64,000 nt of DNA from Bin107 sp965221655 (lineage in GTDB: Bacteria; UBA8248). Location of the stretch: positions 1,922,001 through 1,986,000 of the forward strand of contig OZ244906.1 of the NCBI GenBank assembly GCA_965221655.1, written 5' to 3'. A model generated the notes under the pieces. The model was given only the letters and a program-made list of their open reading frames with translations. It made no database searches and was not told the origin of the DNA. Positions 42,764 through 51,673 of the stretch are shown here, in pieces. Position numbers and translations under genes: made by a program. Positions within the stretch are counted from its first letter, which is position 1. Each line of letters starts with the position of its first letter.

Positions 42764-43942
42764 ATGATGCCGGACCTTTCCGCCGAAGAAGCCGAAATGG
42801 TGCGCCGCGCGCGCGTCATCGCCCGCGAGGACGTTTTGCCCATCGCCGCGGCGCGGGATCGCAACTACCCGCCCGGGGAGGCGTACCCGTGGGAGATCGC
42901 CGAGAAGATCGACGCAGCGGGTCTGCGCACCCTGACCGTACCCCGGAAATTCGGCGGCTTCGGGGCGCGCCACCTCGTACAGGCCATGGTGGCCGAGGAG
43001 CTCGCCTACGGAGACCTGGGCGTAGCCGTCTCCATGGATCAAACCTATAAGTTCACGCAACTGCTCGCCAATGAGACCACCCAGGCACAGCGCGACCTCT
43101 ACCTCGAGGATTTCCTGCGTGACCCCACGGCCCTGCTCGCCCTCGCCACCACCGAGCCCCAGAGCGGAACCGACACGTTCCTCATGTACGACGCACCGGG
43201 TGCGGGTCCGCGCATGACGGCGAAAAAAGAGGGCGACTTCTATATACTGAACGGCACGAAGCACTACATCTCGAACGGGGGACTCGCGAAATACTATTTC
43301 ATATTCGCGCGCACCGCACCCGAGAAGAAGATGAGCGAGGGGCTCACCTGCTTTCTGGTGCCGCGCGACACGGAGGGCTTCGAAATCGGAGAAGCCCATT
43401 CGAAGCTGGGCAGACGCCTGCTGCAAAACGGCGAACTCGTGCTGCGCGACTGCCGGGTGCCCGCCCTCAACCTGTTCGGGGAATGGAACGGCGGCCTCTC
43501 GATACTCAAGCGCATGGTGAGCGGCGCGCTGATTCCGGTGATGGGCCCGGCCCGCCTCGCCTACGACCTCGCGCGCGAGGCGGCGCGCGACGGCGGCCTC
43601 ATGGACACGCAGTGGGTGCAGATGGCCCTCACCGAGATGTACATGCTGATTGAGGCGGCGCGCACCTATCTGTATTCTGCGGCGTGGCACGCCGAGAAGC
43701 CCAGCGACGACTCGAAGCGTCGCCTGATGTCGAAGGTTTTTGCTTCAGAAGCCGGCATCAGGGTCTGCCGCACGGCGATGGAGATTTGGGGCAGGGCGGG
43801 CGCCACCTACCGCGACGATGCGCCGACGCCCGAGAAATGCTGGCGCGACGTGCTCAGCTACCTGCACGGCTTCGGCACCAATGAGGCGGTCAAGCTCAAG
43901 GCAGCACCCCTGCTCGCACCCGCGGGACAAGACGAATGGTAA
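42764..43942 (+). CDS. Acyl-CoA dehydrogenase family protein (1)
   Basis: 392 residues. FAD-dependent acyl-CoA dehydrogenase fold: N-terminal helices, LTVPRKFGGFGARHL, ALATTEPQSGTDTF (FAD contact), GTKHYISNGG, SKLGRRLLQNGELVLRDCRV and EIWGRAGATYRDD. The C-terminal position that holds the catalytic Glu in medium- and short-chain enzymes (YEGT) reads HGFGTNE, so the base is elsewhere or the reaction differs. First gene of a tight plus-strand operon that holds two more paralogues. Confidence 0.92.
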   Translation: MMPDLSAEEAEMVRRARVIAREDVLPIAAARDRNYPPGEAYPWEIAEKIDAAGLRTLTVPRKFGGFGARHLVQAMVAEELAYGDLGVAVSMDQTYKFTQLLANETTQAQRDLYLEDFLRDPTALLALATTEPQSGTDTFLMYDAPGAGPRMTAKKEGDFYILNGTKHYISNGGLAKYYFIFARTAPEKKMSEGLTCFLVPRDTEGFEIGEAHSKLGRRLLQNGELVLRDCRVPALNLFGEWNGGLSILKRMVSGALIPVMGPARLAYDLAREAARDGGLMDTQWVQMALTEMYMLIEAARTYLYSAAWHAEKPSDDSKRRLMSKVFASEAGIRVCRTAMEIWGRAGATYRDDAPTPEKCWRDVLSYLHGFGTNEAVKLKAAPLLAPAGQDEW

Positions 43943-43987
43943 ACCGGCGAAACTTTACGCGCACCCGGCAAGCACAAGGAGAATCCC

Positions 43988-44956
43988 ATGCCTGACTACA
44001 AGAAGTCCGACGCACGCGCCTACTGCAAGGAGAACATGCGCGGTCTGTGGGCCGCCATCCCCTACCCCTTCGACGAGAACGACAACATCGACGAGGCGGG
44101 CTTCCGCGCGGACATCCGCCACTACATCGACAACCTCGGCATCCAGGGATTTTTCGTCGGGGGGATGATCGGCGAATTCTGGTGCCTCACCAAAGAAGAG
44201 CGCCTGCGCGGCCAGGCCATCGCCTGCGACGAGGCGGGCGAGGTGCCCATCATCGCGCACACCGGCCACACCTCGGCCAAAGAGGCGATAGAACTCACCA
44301 ACGCGGCGATAGATGCGGGGGCGACCTACGCGATTCTGGCGAATCCCTATCTGGGTGCGCAGGGCATTCCCGAGCGCGTGCGCGCGTTCTTCCAGGAATT
44401 CTGCTCAAACGTGGACATCGGGGTCTCTCTGTTCAACTCGGGCGCGACGGGCTATTCCCTCTCGCCCGATCTGGTGCGCGCCATCGTGGACGACAACGAG
44501 AACCTCTGCTGCATCAAGAACGCGCAGCCCAAGGCCCACTGCGACGAGGTGCGCGAGGCCGTGGGGGAGGAGATTGTCGTGAGCGACCCGATGGAGACGC
44601 AGTGGTTCTTCAACCGGGCGTACCACAAGCAGCAGACCTTCATGAGCGGCCCCGACCCGTTTCTCTTGCAACGCACGGGCAACCGGGGGATGCAGAGGTA
44701 CACCGACCTCATCGATGCGGGCAACCTCGAGGAGGCGTGGACCGCGCGCGAGTCCATGAACCCGATGCGCCGCGTGGCCGAGAAGTGGATTTGGGGGCCG
44801 TGGTCGAGAGGCGCCTTCCCCATCGCCGCACTCAAGGACTGGATGACAATGATGGGGATGCACGGCGGCCCCTCGCGCGTGCCGATGATTCCCCTGACCC
44901 GGGACGAAAAGGCGGAGTTGGCCGCGGATCTCAAGAGCGTGGGCCTCGTCGACTAG
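43988..44956 (+). CDS. Dihydrodipicolinate synthase-family aldolase/lyase (1)
   Basis: 322 residues from ATG 43988 with AAGGAGA. N-acetylneuraminate lyase/DapA TIM barrel: GLWAAIPYPFDENDNIDEAG, GFFVGGMIGEFWCLTKEERL, PIIAHTGHTSAKEAIELTNA and the Schiff-base Lys in CCIKNAQPKA. The barrel Tyr that normally precedes (YN.P) is replaced in SLFNSGATG. Family members cleave or form pyruvate-linked 2-keto acids. Because a true DapA keeps Tyr, a catabolic lyase is more likely. It lies between two acyl-CoA dehydrogenases in the operon. Confidence 0.9.
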   Translation: MPDYKKSDARAYCKENMRGLWAAIPYPFDENDNIDEAGFRADIRHYIDNLGIQGFFVGGMIGEFWCLTKEERLRGQAIACDEAGEVPIIAHTGHTSAKEAIELTNAAIDAGATYAILANPYLGAQGIPERVRAFFQEFCSNVDIGVSLFNSGATGYSLSPDLVRAIVDDNENLCCIKNAQPKAHCDEVREAVGEEIVVSDPMETQWFFNRAYHKQQTFMSGPDPFLLQRTGNRGMQRYTDLIDAGNLEEAWTARESMNPMRRVAEKWIWGPWSRGAFPIAALKDWMTMMGMHGGPSRVPMIPLTRDEKAELAADLKSVGLVD

Positions 44957-44985
44957 GCACGCGCGCACCCCGGGGGTTTCGGCGC

Positions 44986-46119
44986 ATGGATTTCGCCCCG
45001 ACGGAGGCTGACCGCGCACTCAAGCGGCTTGCGGGCGATTTCGCCCGCCGCGAGATCGCACCGCGCACCGAAGCCATCGACCGCGAAAAAGACCCGGAGA
45101 AACGCTTACCCGACGAAATTCTTCGGGCGGGCGCCGCACTCGGCCTGCGCACCCTGGCTGTCCCCGAAAGCGCAGGCGGAGGCGGTGTGCACCCAAGCGC
45201 CCTCTGCCCGGTGGCGGAGGAGCTCGGTCGCGCGGATTTAGGGATAGCCCTCCCCTTCACGCTGGACTGGGCACTCGCACACGCGGCCTCCCTCCTGTGG
45301 GAAGACGCGACGTTCCATGCGTTCGCCGGGGAATTCACGCGCGATGACGCCCTGCATCTCGCCTGTGCGGAAATCGGGAGCGGGCAAAGGGGGAGCGACG
45401 CACCGGACGGCCACCCGACAGCCTCCATCCAGGAAAGAGAGGGCGCACTCCACCTGGTCGGCCGCGCGCGGCGCGTGCTCCATGGTTCGGCGAGCGGTTT
45501 TCTGCTCCTCCACGTGCGGGGGGAGGAGGGCCAGCAGGTTTTTCTGCTCGAAAACGAGGCCGCGCGCGGCGTCCGCGTCGCACACCGCCACGACCCGATG
45601 GGAATGCGCGCCTGCCCGGACGTGGACGTGCTCTTCACCGACGTGGACCTGAGTAGCTGCCGCCGGGTCGATTGCACCGAAGACGCCTGGCGCGAGGCCA
45701 CCCACGCCCTGCGCGTACTCCCGGCCTCGGCCGCGGTGGGAACCGCGCACACGGCGCATGAGCACGCACTCCACCACGCGCGCGAGCGCGTACAGGGGGG
45801 CAAGCCCATCATCGAGCACCAGACGGTGGGCTTCATGCTCTGCGACAACCTGATGGAACTTGAAGCCGCAACCCAATGCCTGGCAGCAGCGGCCCGGGCC
45901 GCGGAGCGCGGCGGCGGCGACCCCTGGCGGAGCATTCTGGCCGAGGCCTTCGCGGCGGAGGCGTGTGAGCGCGTCGCGCGGCGCGCGATGGAGGTCTGGG
46001 GCGGGGCGGGCTACATGACCGAAGCCCCCATGGAACGATTGTTGCGTGACGTCGTGGCCTTCGTCCATGCGTTCGGCTCGGGCCACGCCGCGCGCACGAC
46101 CGCCATGGGGTTGTTGTGA
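44986..46119 (+). CDS. Acyl-CoA dehydrogenase family protein (2)
   Basis: 377 residues from ATG 44986. Same fold as its neighbours: MDFAPTEADRALKRLAGDFA, AVPESAGGGGVHPSALCPVA, GFMLCDNLMELEAATQCLAA and EVWGGAGYMTEAPMERLLRD. The middle beta domain is less conserved (CAEIGSGQRGSDA at the FAD-contact site lacks the usual TEP.xGS), and the C-terminal Glu site reads HAFGSGH. It may have lost dehydrogenase activity or act as a partner subunit of a paralogue. Confidence 0.87.
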   Translation: MDFAPTEADRALKRLAGDFARREIAPRTEAIDREKDPEKRLPDEILRAGAALGLRTLAVPESAGGGGVHPSALCPVAEELGRADLGIALPFTLDWALAHAASLLWEDATFHAFAGEFTRDDALHLACAEIGSGQRGSDAPDGHPTASIQEREGALHLVGRARRVLHGSASGFLLLHVRGEEGQQVFLLENEAARGVRVAHRHDPMGMRACPDVDVLFTDVDLSSCRRVDCTEDAWREATHALRVLPASAAVGTAHTAHEHALHHARERVQGGKPIIEHQTVGFMLCDNLMELEAATQCLAAAARAAERGGGDPWRSILAEAFAAEACERVARRAMEVWGGAGYMTEAPMERLLRDVVAFVHAFGSGHAARTTAMGLL

Positions 46120-46171
46120 GGGGGAACGTTTACGCGCCGACGAGGGGCGCGCAACGAGGAGGATGCACCGC

Positions 46172-47086
46172 ATGAGCGAGAGAATCGCCTACGTCAACGG
46201 CCGCTTCGTACCCGAAAGCGAAGCGCAGGTCTCCATTCTGGATCGCGGCTTCCTCTACGGCGACAGCGTGTACGACGCATCGCGCACCTTCGGCGGACAG
46301 CCCTGGCACCTGCGTGCGCACATTGACAGGCTCTACCTCTCGTGCCGCTACGCGCGGCTCGACCCCGGCATGAGCGCGGACGAGATGGAAGACCTCACCA
46401 TGCAGCTCATCGAGCGCAACCGCCCCGTCTACGGCGAGGACGAGGAGTTTCGCATCAACCACTGGATTACCCGGGGCGGAGGCGTGAGCTCCGCCGCTTC
46501 CCACACCGCCGGGGCGCACACGGTGGTCGTCTTCACCCTGCCGATGGACTACGAGCGCTACGCCCGCGGCTACCGAGAGGGGGTGCCCTCGGTGGTTACC
46601 GGCGTGCGCCGCATTCCGCCCGAGTGCATCGAGCCGCGCGCCAAGGTGGGGAACAAGATGAACCACGTCCAGGCGGAGTTCCAGGCACAGGAGGCGGGCG
46701 CCTGGCCCATCATGCTCGACCTGCAAGGCTTTGTGGCCGAAGGCTCGAGCTACAACTGCTTCTTCGTGCGCGGGGGCGAACTCCTCACGCCCACCGACCA
46801 CAACTGCCTGGTGGGCGTTACGCGCACCCACGTCATCGACATGGCGAAAGAACTCGGCATCCCCGTGCGCGAGGTGAACCTCACGCGCTACGACCTCCTC
46901 GTGGCGGAGGAGGCCTTCCACACGGGCAACAGCATCTGCATCCTGCCCGTCTCCTCTATTGATGGGGTACAGATGTCCGGCGGCGCACCCGGCCCGGTAA
47001 CCCAGCGGCTCATGAACCTGTGGCAAAGCCAGGTGGGCTGCGACTGGGCCGCGAAGTCCCTGGCTGCGCTGGGAGAGGGCGCCTAG
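46172..47086 (+). CDS. Class IV aminotransferase (branched-chain/D-amino-acid type)
   Basis: 304 residues. I chose ATG 46172, with GAGGAGG 9 bases upstream, over ATG 46163, which is too close to the same site. Fold-type IV PLP enzyme: ILDRGFLYGDSVYDASRTFG, IEPRAKVGNKMNHVQAEFQA with the PLP Lys, VAEGSSYNCFFVRGGELLTP and GVTRTHVIDMAKELGIPVRE. The family includes IlvE, D-alanine aminotransferase and aminodeoxychorismate lyase; the motif set fits a transaminase. Its stop codon lies in an 8-bp hairpin (47078-47096). It supplies or removes an amino group in the operon's pathway. Confidence 0.92.
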   Translation: MSERIAYVNGRFVPESEAQVSILDRGFLYGDSVYDASRTFGGQPWHLRAHIDRLYLSCRYARLDPGMSADEMEDLTMQLIERNRPVYGEDEEFRINHWITRGGGVSSAASHTAGAHTVVVFTLPMDYERYARGYREGVPSVVTGVRRIPPECIEPRAKVGNKMNHVQAEFQAQEAGAWPIMLDLQGFVAEGSSYNCFFVRGGELLTPTDHNCLVGVTRTHVIDMAKELGIPVREVNLTRYDLLVAEEAFHTGNSICILPVSSIDGVQMSGGAPGPVTQRLMNLWQSQVGCDWAAKSLAALGEGA

Positions 47087-47194
47087 CTTAGGCGCCGAAG
47101 CGGCGCAAGGCCGCGCCCTCCGCGCGGCTTTGGCATAGCCATGCGCCCCCGGTTGGGGCTATAGTGTCGCCGCACCCCCGCACAGGAGAGACCC

Positions 47195-48229
47195 GTGAAG
47201 GCCATGGTGCTGCGAGAAAAAGGAGCGCCGTTTTCTTTGGAGGACGTGCCCGACCCCGCTCCCGCTCCGGGCGAGGCCGTGGCGCGCGTGCTCGCCTGCG
47301 GTTCGGGCCTCACGATTCACCACGCGCGCGCGGGCCGCGTCGAAATCGACTACCCCGTCATTATCGGCCACGAGGTGGTGGGCGAAATCGTCGAGACGGG
47401 CGCGGGCGTGGAGGAAGTGCGCACGGGCGACGTCGTTACCTTCCACTGCTATCTCACCTGCGGGCGATGCCGCTGGTGCCGGGTGAACCGCGAGCCTCTG
47501 TGCGACGAAATGGCCGGCTTCGTCGGCAGGCACCGCGACGGCGGTTATGCGGAATACATTTGCCTGCCCGCGCGCAACTACGTCCGCGTGCCCGAGGGGC
47601 TGGACCACCGCGCGCATCCCGCGGAGGTGGCCGTTATCTGCGACGCCATCGTAACCCCCTACAAGGTGGTGCGCCGCGCGCGCATCGCACCCATGGAGAC
47701 CGTGGCCGTCATCGGGGCGGGGGGCGGAGTGGGCATCCACATGGTCATGCTCGCCCGCTGGGCGCACGCGCGGGTCATCGCCGTGGACGTCTCCGCGGAG
47801 AAACTCGCGAAATGCACCGAACTCGGTGCGGAGGCGACGGTCGACGCATCGAGAGACGACGTGCGCGAAGCCCTGCGCGAACTCACCGGCGGTGCGGGCG
47901 TGGACGTGGCAATCGACTTCGTCTCCCAGGACGCCACCCTCGAGGCCGCGGCCGCCTCCCTCGGCAAGGGGGGGCGTCTGGTGACGCTGGGCGGCTTCAC
48001 GCCCCGGCCGTTTCGCCTCTCGGCGGGCAGCCTGCTCAACGGGGAGCTTGAGGTCATGGGCAGCCGCTCGTTCACCAAACAAGAGATCGCAGAATCGCTC
48101 GCCCTGTGCGAACGCGGCGAGGTGTGGCCCCTGGTCACCGAGACCTACCGCCTCGAGGAAGCCGAAAAGGTGCACGAGCGTCTCGAGGCCGGCGCCATTA
48201 CGGGCCGCGCCGCCATCGTGATGGACTAG
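47195..48229 (+). CDS. Zinc-dependent alcohol dehydrogenase (MDR)
   Basis: 344 residues from GTG 47195 with AGGAGAG. Catalytic zinc ligands: Cys in LACGSGL and GHE in VIIGHEVVGE; structural zinc: four Cys in CGRCRWCRVNREPLC. The NAD loop is VAVIGAGGGVGIHMVMLARW. It oxidises an alcohol or reduces an aldehyde. It follows a 108-base gap with a TATAGT at 47160-47165, possibly an internal promoter, and its stop lies 8 bases before the next gene. Confidence 0.94.
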   Translation: MKAMVLREKGAPFSLEDVPDPAPAPGEAVARVLACGSGLTIHHARAGRVEIDYPVIIGHEVVGEIVETGAGVEEVRTGDVVTFHCYLTCGRCRWCRVNREPLCDEMAGFVGRHRDGGYAEYICLPARNYVRVPEGLDHRAHPAEVAVICDAIVTPYKVVRRARIAPMETVAVIGAGGGVGIHMVMLARWAHARVIAVDVSAEKLAKCTELGAEATVDASRDDVREALRELTGGAGVDVAIDFVSQDATLEAAAASLGKGGRLVTLGGFTPRPFRLSAGSLLNGELEVMGSRSFTKQEIAESLALCERGEVWPLVTETYRLEEAEKVHERLEAGAITGRAAIVMD

Positions 48230-48237
48230 CCCGCGCC

Positions 48238-49413
48238 ATGGACTTCACCCTCACCGAAAAGCAGCGCAGCCTCCAGGCGTTGGCCCACGACTACGCCAGG
48301 GACGAGGTGCGCCCCCACGTCCGCGAGCGCGAACGGCTCACCGACCCCGCCGCACGCTTTCCCTGGGAGGTCCTCGAAGCAGGCAGCAGGCTGGGGCTGC
48401 GCACGCTCTCCATCCCTGAGGAGCACGGAGGGGGCGGAGCCGACATACTCGACCTGTGCCTCGTGGGCGAGGAGATCGGCTGGGGCGACCTGGGCGTGGC
48501 GGTAACCTTCGACCAGACCTGGAAGGTCATCCACTTTCTCGACATCGTCTGGAACGAGGAGCAGCGCGCACACTTTTTGCCCGCCTTCTTAGAAGACCAC
48601 CGCTTCCACCTGGCAGTGGGCATGACGGAGCCCGAGGTGGGCTCGGAGAACTTCATACCCGAAGAAGGCCCCCACCTCGGCGTGCGCACGCGCGCAGAGC
48701 GCGCAGGCGAGGACTGGATTATCAACGGCAAGAAACACTACATCAGCAACGGGGGCGTCGCGCGCCTCTACGTCGTCGTTTGCCGCACGGACCAGAGCGT
48801 GGGCGTATCGCGCGGCGTCACCTACTTTATGGTTACGCCCGAGGCGCAGGGGTTTTCCATCGGCCGCATACACGAAAAACTCGGCCAGCGCCTCTCGCAA
48901 AACGCCGAGCTCATCTTCGAGAACTGCCGCGTGCCCGACGCCTGGCGCGTAACGCCGGTGGGCGGAGGCGTGGCGGCGCGCTCCGGCCCGTTCTCGCGCG
49001 GCTCGGTCATCGAGTCCGCCGCTACGGCGCTGGGTCCCGCGCGCGCGGCCTGGGAGGAGGCCACAGAGTTCGCCCGGGCGCGCATCCAGGGCGGCAAGCC
49101 CATCATCGAGCACCAGGGGGTAGGCTTCATGCTGGCGGATTGTTTCGTCGAGTACGAGGCGGCGCGCAGGTTCCTGCACTACGCCGCCTGGCGGGCGATG
49201 CGCGAGGACTACGACCCCAAGCTCGGCTACATGGCGAAGACCTTCGCCTCCGAGGCCGGCTTTCGCATCGCCACGCGCGCACTCGAAGTCTGGGGCGGGA
49301 CGGGCTACATGACCGACGCGCCGATGGAGAAATACCTGCGCGACGTCGTGAGCTTCCTCCATTCGGCGGGCACCAACCAGGCGCAGCGGCTGCGCACCAT
49401 GGCGTATTTTTAG
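48238..49413 (+). CDS. Acyl-CoA dehydrogenase family protein (3)
   Basis: 391 residues from ATG 48238. Full fold: MDFTLTEKQRSLQALAHDYA, LSIPEEHGGGGADILDLCLV, AVGMTEPEVGSENFI (FAD contact), WIINGKKHYISNGG, KLGQRLSQNAELIFENCRVP and EVWGGTGYMTDAPMEKYLRD. The end segment reads LHSAGTNQAQRLR, so the YEGT catalytic Glu is again absent. It is the closest to a normal acyl-CoA dehydrogenase of the three. No good ribosome site is seen; translation may be coupled to the ADH 8 bases upstream. Confidence 0.93.
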   Translation: MDFTLTEKQRSLQALAHDYARDEVRPHVRERERLTDPAARFPWEVLEAGSRLGLRTLSIPEEHGGGGADILDLCLVGEEIGWGDLGVAVTFDQTWKVIHFLDIVWNEEQRAHFLPAFLEDHRFHLAVGMTEPEVGSENFIPEEGPHLGVRTRAERAGEDWIINGKKHYISNGGVARLYVVVCRTDQSVGVSRGVTYFMVTPEAQGFSIGRIHEKLGQRLSQNAELIFENCRVPDAWRVTPVGGGVAARSGPFSRGSVIESAATALGPARAAWEEATEFARARIQGGKPIIEHQGVGFMLADCFVEYEAARRFLHYAAWRAMREDYDPKLGYMAKTFASEAGFRIATRALEVWGGTGYMTDAPMEKYLRDVVSFLHSAGTNQAQRLRTMAYF

Positions 49414-49458
49414 GCGGGAGGCTTCTCCCCCCTTTTTTCGAGCGAGGAAAGGAAAAGC

Positions 49459-50496
49459 ATGAGCAAGAAGATCGCCGTACTCGGAGCGGGGGCCATCGGC
49501 GGCAGCGTGGCCGCCGACCTCACCGACGCGGGACGCGACGTCACCGTCATCGACCAGTGGCCCGCACACGTGGAGGTCATGCGCGAGAAGGGTCTGCACG
49601 TCCAGATGCCCGACCTGGACCTGCAAACGCCCCCCCTGCGCGCGCACCACGTTTGCGAGCTGGCCTCGCTCAAGATGAAGTTCGACGTCGTCTTGCTGAT
49701 CGTCAAGTCCTTCGACACGCGGTGGATGTGCGAGCTCATCGCGCCCTATCTGCGCGAGGACGGCATATTCGTCGGCGCGCAGAACAGCATGAACAACGAC
49801 ACCATCGCCTCCATCATCGGGCGCGAGCGCGTGGTGGGCTGCTGCGTGGAACTCTCGGCGGAGATATTCACCCCCGGCCTCATCCAGCGCAACACGCCGC
49901 GCAAGGGCACGTGGTTCGCCGTGGGGGAGTTGGACGGGTCCATCACCCCGCGCGCGCAGGAGATGCGCGAGCTCTTCGCCCACGTCGGCGTAACCGAACT
50001 CAGCACCAACATCGAGGGCACCAAGTGGACGAAACTCATCGCCAACTGCATGACGATGGGGCCTTTCGGCCTGCTGGGTCTCAAAAACGCACAAGCCAAG
50101 GACCTGCCGGGCATCATCGACGTCTCGGTCAAACTCGGCAAAGAGGCGATGGAAGTCGGCGCGGCACTCGGCTACGGGGTGGAGCCGGTGTTCGGCCTCA
50201 CACCCGACGACTTCGCGGGCTCTGACGATCAGGTGCTGGTAACGGCCATGAAAACCCTGCTCGGCCACGTGGGGCCGCGTTCACGCACCGCCCCGATTCA
50301 CGACCACATCAAGGGCCGAAAGAGCGAGATGGAATACATCAACGGCCTCGTCTCGCGCAGGGCGCGCGAAGTCGGCGTGCCCACGCCCTGCAACGACGCG
50401 GTGGCCGAGATCGCGCAAATGATAGATGAGGGCGAAATCGAGATGGGCCGCGAGAACTACGACCTGCTCCGCCAGAAAATAGCGCGCTCCGCCTGA
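49459..50496 (+). CDS. Ketopantoate reductase-like dehydrogenase (PanE/ApbA family)
   Basis: 345 residues from ATG 49459 with GAGGAAAGG. The N-terminal Rossmann domain IAVLGAGAIGGSVAADLTDA and the C-terminal helical domain with NIEGTKWTKLIANCMTMGPF (the conserved Lys and Asn of the family) are clear, and HDHIKGRKSEMEYINGLVSR closes the site. True PanE is about 300 residues; the extra length and operon context suggest reduction or oxidation of another 2-keto or 2-hydroxy acid. Confidence 0.9.
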   Translation: MSKKIAVLGAGAIGGSVAADLTDAGRDVTVIDQWPAHVEVMREKGLHVQMPDLDLQTPPLRAHHVCELASLKMKFDVVLLIVKSFDTRWMCELIAPYLREDGIFVGAQNSMNNDTIASIIGRERVVGCCVELSAEIFTPGLIQRNTPRKGTWFAVGELDGSITPRAQEMRELFAHVGVTELSTNIEGTKWTKLIANCMTMGPFGLLGLKNAQAKDLPGIIDVSVKLGKEAMEVGAALGYGVEPVFGLTPDDFAGSDDQVLVTAMKTLLGHVGPRSRTAPIHDHIKGRKSEMEYINGLVSRRAREVGVPTPCNDAVAEIAQMIDEGEIEMGRENYDLLRQKIARSA

Positions 50497-50518
50497 CGCC
50501 CGCCGGGGAGAAGACGCC

Positions 50519-51673
50519 ATGATCGAGCCTTTCCGCATGAGCACCGTGCCGCGCGTGCGGTTCGGGCGGGGAGAGGCCGCCTCCCTCGGCGGGGAAGCCC
50601 GCACCCTCGCCATGCGGCGTCCCATGCTGCTCGCCGACCCGGGGCTTTCGGCGGCGGGCGTGCTCGCCCCGATCACCGAGAGTCTCGAAAGCGCAGGAGT
50701 GGGCTGCCGGCTCTACGAGGAGGTGGAGCCGAATCCATCGGACGCAAGCATCACCCGCGCGCGGACGTTTTACGAACAAAACGACTGTACGGGCATCATT
50801 GCGGCGGGAGGGGGCAGCGCCATGGACACCGCCAAGGCGATGGGCGCCCTCCTCGCCAACGGCGGAAAGATAAGCGACTACTACGGTGCGGACAAGGTAG
50901 AAAAGTCGGTTCCGCCCTTCATCACGCTGCCCACCACGGCGGGCACGGGCAGTGAGGTTACGCGCGCGGCCATCGTCACCGACGTCGAGCGCGGAGCCAA
51001 GTCCAGCATCCACAGCGACGCCCTCTACGCCGACGTGGCGGTGGTCGATTCCGCCCTCCTCGCCACGCTGCCGAAGTTCTTCGCCGCCGGCGCGCTCATG
51101 GACGCACTCACCCACGCCGTGGAGTCGCTCGGCTCCCCGCGCGCGAACCCCTGGACGGAGGCGCTGTGTTTGCGCGCCATCGCCCTCATCGGCGCGAACG
51201 CGCGGCGCTTCGTCGCGGACCCCGCCGACCCGGACGCCGCCGACCCCTGCGCACTCGCGGCGTGCCTGGCGGGTGCCTCGTTCACCAACACGGGGCTGGG
51301 CATCGTCCACGGACTCACGCACCCGGTTTTCAACTTCTTCGGCGGCCACCACGGCACCACCAACGGGGTGCTCCTCGCCCCGGTGATGCGCTTCAACCTG
51401 CCCGCCATGCGCGAGACCTACGCGGGGCTTGCGCCGCTTTTGGCACACCCCGAAGAAGCCGGGGACGAAACGCGCGACGCCGCTCTCGCCGTCGCCCGCG
51501 TGCGCGCCCTGGCTGATGACATCGGGATTCCCGCCTCGCTCGCCGAGATCGGGGCGCAGGCGGAATATCTCGACCGCATGGCGCACGAGGCCGCCGCCAG
51601 CCCTACCGTGGCGACGAACCCCCGACCCGCCGACGCCGGGGACATGAAGGGGATTTACGAAGAGTTGCTGTGA
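50519..51673 (+). CDS. Iron-containing alcohol dehydrogenase
   Basis: 384 residues from ATG 50519 with GGGGAG. Group III ADH: NAD loop IIAAGGGSAMDTAKAMGALL, then TAGTGSEVTRAAI, and the metal ligands in DALTHAVES and GLGIVHGLTHPVFNFFGGHHGTTN-type region (two His). The family reduces aldehydes or oxidises alcohols, maleylacetate or lactaldehyde. It is the last gene of the plus-strand operon and its last 19 bases overlap the convergent NTF2-like gene. Confidence 0.93.
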   Translation: MIEPFRMSTVPRVRFGRGEAASLGGEARTLAMRRPMLLADPGLSAAGVLAPITESLESAGVGCRLYEEVEPNPSDASITRARTFYEQNDCTGIIAAGGGSAMDTAKAMGALLANGGKISDYYGADKVEKSVPPFITLPTTAGTGSEVTRAAIVTDVERGAKSSIHSDALYADVAVVDSALLATLPKFFAAGALMDALTHAVESLGSPRANPWTEALCLRAIALIGANARRFVADPADPDAADPCALAACLAGASFTNTGLGIVHGLTHPVFNFFGGHHGTTNGVLLAPVMRFNLPAMRETYAGLAPLLAHPEEAGDETRDAALAVARVRALADDIGIPASLAEIGAQAEYLDRMAHEAAASPTVATNPRPADAGDMKGIYEELL

